8,933 bases of DNA. Source: Candidatus Methanogasteraceae archaeon UBA261 (lineage in GTDB: Archaea; Halobacteriota; Methanosarcinia; Methanosarcinales; Methanogasteraceae). A program made the translations under genes and the position numbers. The notes under the pieces were generated by a model. That model searched no databases. It was given only the letters and a program-made list of their open reading frames with translations, and was not told where the DNA came from. Location: the NCBI GenBank assembly GCA_002506015.1, contig DAWR01000102.1, positions 1 to 8,933 of the forward strand. The letters run 5' to 3'. This document shows positions 1-6,702 of the stretch, piece after piece (the first letter of the stretch is position 1; each line of letters starts with the position of its first letter).

Positions 1-49
1 GGAGCATGCAACCCAGAACCAGAGCGTCAGATGAATTGACGCCCGGCGG

Positions 50-63
50 TTAAGAAATCTTAA
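50..63. promoter_or_regulatory. Inverted repeat in the leuS upstream region, possible promoter/operator
   Basis: The sequence TTAAGA-AA-TCTTAA is a perfect 6-bp inverted repeat with a 2-base spacer, sitting 34 to 47 bases before the leuS ATG. Its AT-rich right half (AAATCTTAAAG) lies where an archaeal TATA box would place a transcript start some 10 bases before leuS, so it could be the promoter, or an operator overlapping it. No strong Shine-Dalgarno site precedes the leuS ATG, which fits a very short leader. No regulator is known; the palindrome alone is the evidence. The remainder of bases 1-96 shows no convincing gene: all three plus frames close by base 63, and any of them could be the tail of an upstream gene. 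Confidence 0.3.
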
Positions 64-96
64 AGTACAGCCAGGTTTCAGATTCCTCTGATCGAT

Positions 97-3006
97 ATGC
101 GGTACAATCCACAGACAATCGAGGAAAAATGGCAGGAAAAATGGGGCGATGAAGGGATATTTCAGCCGGAAATATCTGACAAAGAGAAGTATTTCATAAC
201 AATTCCATATCCTTACTTGAACGGTAATTTGCATGCGGGTCATACCAGAACCTTCACCATGGGGGATGTTATAGCCCGACACCGGCGAATGCTTGGACAA
301 AACGTCCTTTTTCCGATGGGTTTTCATGCAACGGGCACTCCGCTCATCGGACTTGCTGAATTGATCGCGAAACGCGATCCTGAGACAATGCGCGTCTACA
401 CAGAGCTGCACGGCATACCAGAGGACTTGCTTGAGAAACTCGACAGCCCTGAAGCGCTTGCTGCGTATTTCGGCAGGGAAGCAGAGGCTGCGATGCGTTT
501 GATCGGTTATTCCATCGACTGGCGACGAAAATTTACAACGATTGACCCCGCTTACAAGAAATTCATTGAATGGCAGTTTGAGAGGCTGCACGAGCTTGGT
601 TGTGTTGTGAAAGGCTCGCATCCTGTGAGGTGGTGTCCGAATGACCGAAATCCCGTTGAAGATCACGATCTGCTCAGGGGGGAGGGCGCAAACATCCTTG
701 ATTACACCCTTCTCAAGTTCAGACTCAAATCGGATGCATTGAATACACCAGATGCGTCGGATACATCGGATGAATCAAACGTGTGGATCCTCCCGTGTGC
801 AACGCTGCGCCCCGAGACCGTATTCGGTGTGACAAACCTCTGGATCAATCCGGATGTTGTGTATGTGAAGGCACGTGTCAATTCCGAGCAGTGGATCGTT
901 TCCGAGGAAGCATATCAGAAACTGACCTACACCGACAGAGAGGTCGAGAGAATCGGGGAGATCAGTGGGCGGGATCTCGTAGGAAAGACTGTGGAAAACC
1001 CGGTAATCGACCATGATGTGCTAATTCTGCCTGCGAGTTTCGTTGACCCTGCAAACGGGAGCGGTGTTGTGATGAGCGTGCCTGCGCATGCGCCTTACGA
1101 CTACCTGGCGCTTCGGGACCTTAAGGGGGTCGAGCTCATTGATTATGGCATTCTTGATCTCTCTGATATCGAGCTAATCTCGCTAATTGCGGTTCCTGAG
1201 ATGGGTGAGTTCCCTGCTGTTGAGATTGTGGAAGAACTCGGGGTTAAGGATCAGTCGGATCCGCTTGCAGAGCAGGCTACGAAACTCGTGTACCGCAGAG
1301 AGTTTCATCACGGGGTGCTCAAAAATAATACCGGGGAGTATGCGGGAGTCGCTGTTTCAAAGATAAAGGACATCCTGACACGTGATCTGATCGAGCGGAA
1401 CCTCGCAGATATATTTTACGAGTTCAGCGAACTGCCTGTTGTCTGTAGATGCGGAACGACCTGCGTTGTTGCGATGGTCAAAGGTCAGTGGTTCCTCAAT
1501 TATTCAAATCCGGAATGGAAAAGCAAGGTATATGCCCATCTCGCTCGTATGCAGATCCTCCCTGCTGAGCTTAGAATCGAGTTTGAGAACAAGATCGACT
1601 GGCTCAAGGACAAGGCGTGCGCCCGCAGAAAAGGGCTTGGTACGAGATTGCCGTGGGACGACGAGTGGTTAATCGAGTCTCTTGCCGATTCAACGATCTA
1701 CATGTCGTATTACATCATCTCAAAGTACATCGGGCAACTGGACGTGGAACAACTCACGCCCGAATTCTTTGATTATGTGCTGCTCGGAAAGGGGAAGATC
1801 GACGACGTACTCGTTGACCATGACCTCACAAGGCAGATACGTGATGACTTTGAGTACTGGTATCCCGTGGACATCAGGTCGTCAGGCAAGGACTTAATTC
1901 CGAACCACCTCCTCTTCTTCATTTTCCACCACGTAGCCCTCTTTCCAGAGGAAAAACTGCCGAAAGCGATCGCAATCAATGGTTTCGTATCTCTCGAAGG
2001 CGAGAAGATGAGCAAGTCTAAGGGTCCGCTGCTCACTCTGAAGCAATCGGTCGGCGAGTATGGCGCGGATGTGGTGCGGTTGTACATTCTGAGCACTTCC
2101 GAGCACACGCAGGACGCGGATTGGCGTTCGGAGGGCGTAGAGAGCACACGAAAGCAGGTGGAGCGGTTCTACAATATCGCACACGATGTGATCGAGATGC
2201 CAGAGGCAGAGGCAGATTGTGAACCGAAGGTTATCGATCGGTGGATGATGAGCAGACTTCAGCGCAGGGTCCAGGAGACCGAAACAGCCCTCTCCGTGCT
2301 ACGCACGAGACACGCGCTTCAGAACGCGTTCTATCTGCTGATGAGCGATCTCAAGTGGTATCAGCGCAGAGGCGGAATCTCGTCGCTGAAGGAGGTCATG
2401 AACGTCTGGATTCGGTTGATGGCTCCGTTCACGCCACATATCTGCGAAGAATTGTGGGAAGCGATCGGTGGCGATGGCTTTGTCTCGCTTGCTGACTACC
2501 CGGTTCCGGATCCTGATTTAATCGACAGCAATTCCGAGCGGGCAGAGAAGCTTGTCGAGGATACGCTCGATGATATCGAAGAGATCACCAGAGTGGCCGG
2601 GATAACACCAGAGAAGATCACGCTCTTCACAGCCCCTCTCTGGAAGAATCTTGTACTGAAGCAAGCTCTGATCGCGAAACAGTCCGGAAAACTGGATATG
2701 GGCGCTCTGATGAAGGAATTGATGTCGAACCCGGAGATTAAGAAGCATGCACGAGATGTTCCGAAGTTTGCACAGAAGTTAGTCCGGGATGTGCAGAACT
2801 GGAACGACGAACAGGTCGCATACTCCCTTGCAGGCGTGGATGAGCTGGATGTTCTTGCCGAGTCCGCTGAGTTCATCGGAAAGGAGTTTGGCTGTTCTGT
2901 TGCGGTTCTGGACGCCGATTCCGCAGGCGATGATGTTGATTTACAGGGTAAGCGGAGGTTCGCAGAGCCGGGCAGACCTGCAATCTATATAGGGGGACAA
3001 CAGTAA
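97..3006 (+). CDS. leuS: Leucyl-tRNA synthetase, archaeal type
   Basis: Cytoplasmic class I aminoacyl-tRNA synthetase that activates leucine with ATP and charges tRNA-Leu (EC 6.1.1.4). The 969-residue length fits archaeal LeuRS. Visible landmarks: the HIGH-type motif HAGH at residues 46-49; the CP1 editing domain with TLRPETVFG (236-244) and a VPAHAPYDY block (328-336) whose Asp335 matches the conserved editing aspartate; a Cys cluster C450/C452/C456; the ARRKGLGTRLPW signature (509-520); and the KMSKS loop (637-641). An anticodon-binding helical bundle (about 690-830) and an archaeal C-terminal tRNA-binding region ending in GRPAIYI follow. The ATG at 97 is chosen because RYNPQTIEEKWQEKW is the usual LeuRS N-terminus; a stop lies in frame at 61. 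A small Asp/Ser-rich insertion (about 213-228) from a 9-base repeat precedes the editing motif. The stop lies one base before cbiT. Identification is firm. Confidence 0.97.
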   Translation: MRYNPQTIEEKWQEKWGDEGIFQPEISDKEKYFITIPYPYLNGNLHAGHTRTFTMGDVIARHRRMLGQNVLFPMGFHATGTPLIGLAELIAKRDPETMRVYTELHGIPEDLLEKLDSPEALAAYFGREAEAAMRLIGYSIDWRRKFTTIDPAYKKFIEWQFERLHELGCVVKGSHPVRWCPNDRNPVEDHDLLRGEGANILDYTLLKFRLKSDALNTPDASDTSDESNVWILPCATLRPETVFGVTNLWINPDVVYVKARVNSEQWIVSEEAYQKLTYTDREVERIGEISGRDLVGKTVENPVIDHDVLILPASFVDPANGSGVVMSVPAHAPYDYLALRDLKGVELIDYGILDLSDIELISLIAVPEMGEFPAVEIVEELGVKDQSDPLAEQATKLVYRREFHHGVLKNNTGEYAGVAVSKIKDILTRDLIERNLADIFYEFSELPVVCRCGTTCVVAMVKGQWFLNYSNPEWKSKVYAHLARMQILPAELRIEFENKIDWLKDKACARRKGLGTRLPWDDEWLIESLADSTIYMSYYIISKYIGQLDVEQLTPEFFDYVLLGKGKIDDVLVDHDLTRQIRDDFEYWYPVDIRSSGKDLIPNHLLFFIFHHVALFPEEKLPKAIAINGFVSLEGEKMSKSKGPLLTLKQSVGEYGADVVRLYILSTSEHTQDADWRSEGVESTRKQVERFYNIAHDVIEMPEAEADCEPKVIDRWMMSRLQRRVQETETALSVLRTRHALQNAFYLLMSDLKWYQRRGGISSLKEVMNVWIRLMAPFTPHICEELWEAIGGDGFVSLADYPVPDPDLIDSNSERAEKLVEDTLDDIEEITRVAGITPEKITLFTAPLWKNLVLKQALIAKQSGKLDMGALMKELMSNPEIKKHARDVPKFAQKLVRDVQNWNDEQVAYSLAGVDELDVLAESAEFIGKEFGCSVAVLDADSAGDDVDLQGKRRFAEPGRPAIYIGGQQ
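751..777 (+). repeat. Three imperfect 9-base tandem units inside leuS
   Basis: The units GATGCGTCG, GATACATCG and GATGAATCA follow each other directly and a related TCGGATGCA lies just upstream at 730-738. They encode the run DASDTSDES between the KFRL strand and the editing motif TLRPETVFG. The in-frame 9-base period suggests a local slippage expansion in a surface linker of the editing domain. Confidence 0.6.
2991..2996 (+). promoter_or_regulatory. Shine-Dalgarno-like AGGGGG for cbiT within the end of leuS
   Basis: A purine-rich AGGGGG lies 11 bases before the cbiT ATG and inside the last codons of leuS. It is an imperfect and slightly distant Shine-Dalgarno match, so ribosomes finishing leuS (TAA-A-ATG junction) probably also supply cbiT by re-initiation. 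Confidence 0.4.
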
Positions 3007-3007
3007 A

Positions 3008-3532
3008 ATGCTTCCGGGAAGTCCCACCAAACCGGAGATCATCGCAATCACAATCTCGAAGCTGAAACTCGCTTTTGGTGATGTCTTCTGCGACGTTGGC
3101 TGCGGCACAGGCGCAGTCTCGATTGCGGCGTCGCAATTCGCGGACAGAATATACGCAATCGACATCAGAGAAGAAGCCATCAGAGAGGCCGAGAAGAACT
3201 TCGATTCTGCCGGGATATCAGACAAGACAACGCTCATTCACGGCGAGGCATCAGAGGCGATTGCGGATTTACCCCGTCTCGACTGCGCATTTGTTGGCGG
3301 CACCAGAAACATCGAGAGCGTGCTGCAAAAGCTTCACACGAAAGTTTACGGGAGAATTGTTGCAAACGCCGCACGAATCGAGACCGCAGCGCGGATCATC
3401 GGGTGCATGAAGTCGCTCGAGATATTTGAGGAGGTGATTCATGTCCATGTCTCAAAAGGCTACGAACTCGCAGGGGAGACTGCGTTCAAGCCGATAAATC
3501 CGGTGTATATTATGGTGGGAACTACGCTGTAA
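3008..3532 (+). CDS. cbiT: CbiT, cobalt-precorrin-6B C15-methyltransferase (decarboxylating)
   Basis: Soluble SAM-dependent methyltransferase of anaerobic (early cobalt) cobamide synthesis; the family methylates C15 of cobalt-precorrin-6B and removes the C12 acetate carboxyl (EC 2.1.1.196). The 174-residue protein matches the stand-alone archaeal CbiT rather than the CbiE-CbiT/CobL fusion. It opens with the CbiT-typical LPGSPTKPEI, followed by the SAM-binding DVGCGTG (29-35), the acidic strand end AIDI (Asp52) that would hold the ribose, the FVGGT segment (95-99) and the late NPVYI (164-168). A one-base gap from leuS makes an operon with translational coupling likely. No cobalamin riboswitch was seen before it, and no other cob/cbi gene is present here, so its pathway partners must lie elsewhere. 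The alternative, a generic small methyltransferase, is unlikely given the N- and C-terminal signatures. Confidence 0.92.
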   Translation: MLPGSPTKPEIIAITISKLKLAFGDVFCDVGCGTGAVSIAASQFADRIYAIDIREEAIREAEKNFDSAGISDKTTLIHGEASEAIADLPRLDCAFVGGTRNIESVLQKLHTKVYGRIVANAARIETAARIIGCMKSLEIFEEVIHVHVSKGYELAGETAFKPINPVYIMVGTTL

Positions 3533-3547
3533 ATAGTGAAATCTGTA

Positions 3548-3588
3548 GTATATAGATCAACTACATATTCGATGTAAGATGTATATAG
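3548..3588 (+). promoter_or_regulatory. Two identical TATA-like boxes before pstS
   Basis: GTATATAG occurs at 3548-3555 and again at 3581-3588, exactly 33 bases apart in an AT-rich spacer. Archaeal transcription usually starts about 25 bases after the TATA box. The first box would therefore start a transcript close to the ATG at 3579 (leaderless), the second near 3610, upstream of the ATG at 3639. The second box overlaps the first codons of the longest reading frame. The short region 3533-3547 holds nothing else. Confidence 0.5.
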
Positions 3589-3632
3589 TTATTGGGAAAA
3601 ACTATCTATGTCTTGATTGTGCAGACTACCCC

Positions 3633-3638
3633 GGTGAT
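3633..3638 (+). promoter_or_regulatory. GGTGAT ribosome-binding element directly before the preferred pstS start
   Basis: GGTGAT matches the downstream part of the archaeal Shine-Dalgarno consensus GGAGGTGAT and abuts the ATG at 3639. No comparable element precedes the ATG at 3579. It is the main reason for choosing 3639. Confidence 0.55.
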
Positions 3639-4517
3639 ATGCTGATAGAAAAACCGCACACAACACAAAGGTTTTTGCCGCACGCGACCGTGACAATGCT
3701 TGTAATCACAGTGGTCGTAGTATCGCTCTTTGGATCGGGCTGTATCGGCGATAAAGACGCTGAAACCTCGACACAATCCATGAAACTGCAAGTCACAGGT
3801 TCGACAACGGTTCTCCCGATAGCAGATGAGTGCGCACGCGTCTACATGGAGACGCACCCGGGAAGTCGTATCTATGTGTCCGGTGGCGGATCCTCACTCG
3901 GCATAAAATCCGTTGCCGACGGAATAGCGGATATCGGAACCGCATCCCGTGATCTGAAAGACTCAGAGAACGAGAAATATCCGGATCTTGTACTGCACGC
4001 CGTTGCAAAGGATGGTGTTGCCATCATCACCCACGCAGGGAATCCCATCAGCAATCTCACGATGGAAGAGCTCCAAAAGATCTACACAGGCGAGATTACA
4101 AACTGGAAGGATCTCGGTGGCGTTGATGCCAAGATCATGGTGGTTTCTCGAGAAGAGGGCTCAGGAACGAGGGATTGTTTCGAGCAAGCGGTTCTAAAGT
4201 CGATTAAACAGGAGATCATGGACTATGCAGTCATCCAGGACTCGAATGGAAAGATACGAACGACAGTTGCAGGAAACAAAGACGGCATTGGATTCATATC
4301 CATTGGATATATCAATTCCGATGTCAGGGCTGTGAAACTCGACGATATCGAACCCACTGTCGAGAACGTCCAAAATGACAAGTACGCAATCTCACGAACG
4401 CTCTGGATGCTCACGAATGGCGATCCGGATGAGGATGAGCGGGCATTCCTCAATTTCGTGTTCTCGGATGCCGGGCAGAAGCTCGTTTCGGATGTGCACT
4501 TCATACCGGTGGGGTAA
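3639..4517 (+). CDS. pstS: PstS-type phosphate-binding lipoprotein
   Basis: Extracytoplasmic substrate-binding protein of the PstS family, which captures phosphate for a PstCAB ABC importer. From the ATG at 3639 it has 292 residues: a basic n-region, a hydrophobic stretch (about 20-32, LVITVVVVSLF) and a lipid-attachment cysteine at 35 in FGSGCIG, followed by an acidic/Ser-Thr linker. Binding-pocket landmarks are TGSTTVLP (53-60), SGGGSSLG (81-88), ADIGTASRDLK (97-107) and REEGSGTR (171-178), where Arg171 and Ser175-Gly176-Thr177 match the phosphate-contacting R-xxx-SGT of PstS. The frame can begin at 3579 (312 residues), but that leaves a 40-residue n-region and places a TATA box within the gene. 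Glycine at lipobox position -3 is atypical. No permease or ATPase genes follow; the gene ends at two terminators, so it is an orphan here. Binding of another oxyanion cannot be excluded. Confidence 0.9.
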   Translation: MLIEKPHTTQRFLPHATVTMLVITVVVVSLFGSGCIGDKDAETSTQSMKLQVTGSTTVLPIADECARVYMETHPGSRIYVSGGGSSLGIKSVADGIADIGTASRDLKDSENEKYPDLVLHAVAKDGVAIITHAGNPISNLTMEELQKIYTGEITNWKDLGGVDAKIMVVSREEGSGTRDCFEQAVLKSIKQEIMDYAVIQDSNGKIRTTVAGNKDGIGFISIGYINSDVRAVKLDDIEPTVENVQNDKYAISRTLWMLTNGDPDEDERAFLNFVFSDAGQKLVSDVHFIPVG

Positions 4518-4531
4518 ACCGGTAAACCGGT
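4505..4531. repeat. ACCGGT/GGTAAACC short repeat across the pstS stop codon
   Basis: ACCGGT is present three times (4505-4510, 4518-4523, 4526-4531), and GGTAAACC is repeated head to tail from 4513, with the TAA stop of pstS in the first unit. The units are near-palindromic and may fold as a small stem just before the terminators. No known element was recognised. Confidence 0.5.
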
Positions 4532-4544
4532 GAAATGCGGCGTG

Positions 4545-4605
4545 GCACGAAATCGGGCATCTATCAGAGTTTTATGCATCAGATGCCCTTTTTTTCATTT
4601 CGTGC
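4545..4605 (+). terminator. Nested hairpin with T7 tract after pstS
   Basis: The inner stem is GGGCATCT (4555-4562) with AGATGCCC (4581-4588) around an 18-base loop, followed at once by seven Ts (4589-4595). An outer pair, GCACGAAAT (4545-4553) with ATTTCGTGC (4597-4605), encloses both the inner stem and the T-run. The inner stem plus T-run resembles an intrinsic terminator for the leuS-cbiT-pstS direction; the outer stem is an unusual addition. Confidence 0.6.
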
Positions 4606-4698
4606 TGGAAGCTATGACAATACCGATCAAAGACGCGATGCCCAATCTTTCTACGTGTTTCCTTATCCGCAATCGTCTATTGGTACGTGTTTGGCTAA

Positions 4699-4761
4699 CC
4701 ACAAGATTGCAAGGATTTTCACAAGATTTCGTGTTAATCTCGTGAAATCTTGTGGTTTTTT
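4699..4761 (+). terminator. Second plus-strand hairpin terminator with alternative 5' arms
   Basis: CACAAGATTTC (4720-4730) pairs with GAAATCTTGTG (4744-4754) over a 13-base loop, and six Ts follow (4756-4761). A second upstream copy, CCACAAGAT (4699-4707), can pair with the same 3' arm (ATCTTGTGG, 4747-4755). Either fold ends at the T-run. It may be a back-up for the first terminator about 160 bases upstream. Confidence 0.6.
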
Positions 4762-4821
4762 CATCTCAGATAAACACACATACGATATATAGTATCGAGC
4801 AGGCTCCAGAACACTCACGGA

Positions 4822-6642
4822 TCACTGCAACTGTGCATGCATTCGCACGATGTCGGATTTCGTAAGGATGCCCAGCAGCTTTGACGGGTCATCCAAATCG
4901 ACCACAGGAAGCCTGCCGACATCGCTTAAAACCAATTTGCGCAGTGCATCCTCGAGCGATTCGTCAGGATATGTTACAAGGAGTTCTGCTGTCATAATCG
5001 CTGCCACAAGCGTAAAATCACGATCCTCCGGTGGCACGCGTTCAGCATCCTTGAATGTCACAACGCCGACGAGACGCCAGTCATCAAGTACCGGATATCC
5101 CGCGTGTCCGTAGTTCTTGATCAGATTTAGCACCGTCTGGACGTTGTTTGTCGGGTGCACAGGCAGGATATCAACAGACATGGCGTCGCGTACGAATGCA
5201 TTCTCTAAAATATCGATTGTCAACTCCTCGCGGTGTGCCGGAGAATCCACACTTGCCGACACCTGTTTCTCGTAGATCGACCAGTTACTTGTTACGAGGT
5301 ATGCGAGTGTTGATGCGAACATCAAAGGCGGCAGCAGGTTGTAGTTTCCTGTGAGTTCCGAGACTATTACGATTGCCGCGATCGGTACGTTTGCAACACC
5401 CGCAAGCATCGCTGCCATGCCGATCAGAACAAACGATGTTGCCTGCACCTCTCCAATGATCCCTGGGAACGCGTTATGCGCCATTAGACCGAATGCACCC
5501 CCCAGTACGCCGCCGATCGCAAGCGATGGTGCAAAGACGCCGCCGCTTCCGCCAGAACCGAGAGTGAAGGATGTAGCAAAGATCTTGGCTATGACAAGCA
5601 ATATCAGAACCCCTACCGCCAGTTTTCCATCGATTGCAGATTGTACCAGACTATAGCCGCCACCGAAAATCTCGTATCCACATCCGCAGCTTTGCTGCAT
5701 GAACAAAACAAGCAATCCGAGCAGAAGACCCCCGATCATCGGCTTAAAGTAATTCTTTATCCCACATTTTTCGAAGATATCGCGCACCCCGTGGAATACC
5801 GTGATGTGGAAGATACCGACCAGACCGCAGATGATGCCGAGCAGGGCGTCAAAGATCAGTTCGGAGGGGTGCGTGAATGTGTAAGCAGGGGTTGTGAAAA
5901 GCGAGCCCCATCCGAAAATCGAGCAGAAGACCGAATAGGCTGTGATGGACGAGATAAACGCTGGAACAAGCGATTCAAATTCCGAATCCCGCTTGTACAG
6001 TACGCTGATCGCAAATAGAGCACCCCCGAACGGCGCGCGGAAGATACTGCCAATCCCGCCTGCTGCGCCACATATCAGCATCATCCTGCGCCCTTTGGCA
6101 TCAAGCTTCAATCGGTCTGCGAGATACGACCCAAAACCAGCACCGATCTGTGTGATCGGACCCTCCCTCCCTGCACTCCCGCCGGTACTGATAGTGAGTG
6201 TGGAGGCGACCATCTTAACGATCGGGATTCTGCGCCGGATCGCACCCTCCTGCTGGTGGTAGGAATCGATCACCGCATCAGTCCCCTCACCCACCGCCTC
6301 TGGCGCATATAGGTATGTGACGATGCCTGCAAAAAGCCCGCCTACTGCCGGTAGTAGTACAAGAATCCAGGTGTGGGGGTCTGCAAGCAAACCAGGCGGG
6401 CTAACAAGCGGCACAGGCATCAACGAGCACTCACAGCCGGTGGGTGGATCATAATAATGCCCGACGCCCCCGAGTATATAGCATGATACCACCGATAGCA
6501 GGGAGTAGAACAGCACTGCACCAACACCGGAGAAGAGTCCGATGAGGATGCTGTAGGGGACCCAGTGTTCGATGTACTCCAGATTCAGTTTGCGCAGGGG
6601 ATCTATGTTACTTACCGACTGCAGCATCCTGCGGGTTTTCAA
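4822..6642 (-). CDS. ClC-family chloride channel/transporter with C-terminal CBS pair
   Basis: Integral membrane protein of the ClC family, moving chloride or another anion across the cytoplasmic membrane, with a cytosolic regulatory tail. The 606 residues comprise a ClC core (about 25-460) and two CBS domains (about 484-535 and 546-604) that in this family often bind nucleotides. Core motifs: GEGTD (118-122) at the GSGIP position, GREGP (158-162) with the gating glutamate Glu160, GGVFAP (367-372), and Tyr457 in SIYEKQ at the central-tyrosine position. In the segment aligned with the E. coli proton glutamates (APLAGILFIIEEM) this protein reads APFGGALFAISVL, giving Ser213 and Val214 instead of Glu202/Glu203. 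Start: TTG at 6642 has GAGGG seven bases upstream; an ATG follows at 6627 (residue 6) and is the alternative. Cysteines 70/72 and 319/321 lie in predicted loops. The family call is firm; channel versus exchanger is open. Confidence 0.95.
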   Translation of the reverse strand: MKTRRMLQSVSNIDPLRKLNLEYIEHWVPYSILIGLFSGVGAVLFYSLLSVVSCYILGGVGHYYDPPTGCECSLMPVPLVSPPGLLADPHTWILVLLPAVGGLFAGIVTYLYAPEAVGEGTDAVIDSYHQQEGAIRRRIPIVKMVASTLTISTGGSAGREGPITQIGAGFGSYLADRLKLDAKGRRMMLICGAAGGIGSIFRAPFGGALFAISVLYKRDSEFESLVPAFISSITAYSVFCSIFGWGSLFTTPAYTFTHPSELIFDALLGIICGLVGIFHITVFHGVRDIFEKCGIKNYFKPMIGGLLLGLLVLFMQQSCGCGYEIFGGGYSLVQSAIDGKLAVGVLILLVIAKIFATSFTLGSGGSGGVFAPSLAIGGVLGGAFGLMAHNAFPGIIGEVQATSFVLIGMAAMLAGVANVPIAAIVIVSELTGNYNLLPPLMFASTLAYLVTSNWSIYEKQVSASVDSPAHREELTIDILENAFVRDAMSVDILPVHPTNNVQTVLNLIKNYGHAGYPVLDDWRLVGVVTFKDAERVPPEDRDFTLVAAIMTAELLVTYPDESLEDALRKLVLSDVGRLPVVDLDDPSKLLGILTKSDIVRMHAQLQ

Positions 6643-6649
6643 TTGCGAT

Positions 6650-6686
6650 CCCTCGTTCAGATATTACAGGCGTAAGATATTTAAAA
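6650..6686 (-). promoter_or_regulatory. clc promoter (TATA box) and Shine-Dalgarno site
   Basis: Read on the minus strand, TTTTAAATAT (6686 to 6677) is a good archaeal TATA box. A start about 25 bases downstream (near 6656) gives a leader of some 14 bases that just includes GAGGG (6654 to 6650), seven bases before the TTG at 6642. The box lies in the 60-base gap after the HTH-ACT gene, so clc can be transcribed on its own. No transcription data are available; the positions are from motif and spacing only. Confidence 0.5.
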
Positions 6687-6702
6687 TCATTGTGGCGCCC
6701 GT

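Larger units (their letters stand above)
4518..4821. other. Convergent intergenic region between pstS and clc
   Basis: These 304 bases hold the repeat at the pstS stop, two plus-strand hairpin/T-run terminators (listed separately), and between them about 90 bases with no clear gene apart from a repeated TACGTGTTT. The motif ATTTCGTG recurs in both hairpins (4597-4604 and 4726-4733). Close to the clc stop is a small palindrome CGATA-N5-TATCG (4783-4797), which may help end the minus-strand clc transcript but lacks a good T-run on that strand. Small open frames crossing the region have no ribosome-binding site and no recognisable product. No tRNA or known RNA was seen. Confidence 0.6.

Noticed and set aside
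6..53. Mini-gene ATG...TAA with GGAG just upstream at the left edge
   Set aside because: Only 15 codons and the GGAG is just one base from the ATG; it could equally be the tail of an upstream gene. Not enough sequence to support either.
3533..3638. Possible riboswitch (cobalamin or phosphate-related) before pstS
   Set aside because: The spacer is short, AT-rich, and lacks the conserved blocks of known riboswitches; TATA boxes explain it better.
4535..4792. Small frames crossing the pstS-clc intergenic region
   Set aside because: They run straight through two terminator-like hairpins, lack ribosome-binding sites, and give no recognisable or low-complexity-free product.
4783..4797. Palindrome CGATATATAGTATCG as a clc terminator or a plus-strand promoter
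   Set aside because: Stem of only five pairs and no proper T-run on the minus strand; no gene starts downstream on the plus strand. Kept only as a remark.
5641..6018. A 125-codon plus-strand frame within clc
   Set aside because: Antisense to transmembrane segments of the ClC core; an Asp/Glu/Arg-rich shadow of hydrophobic codons.
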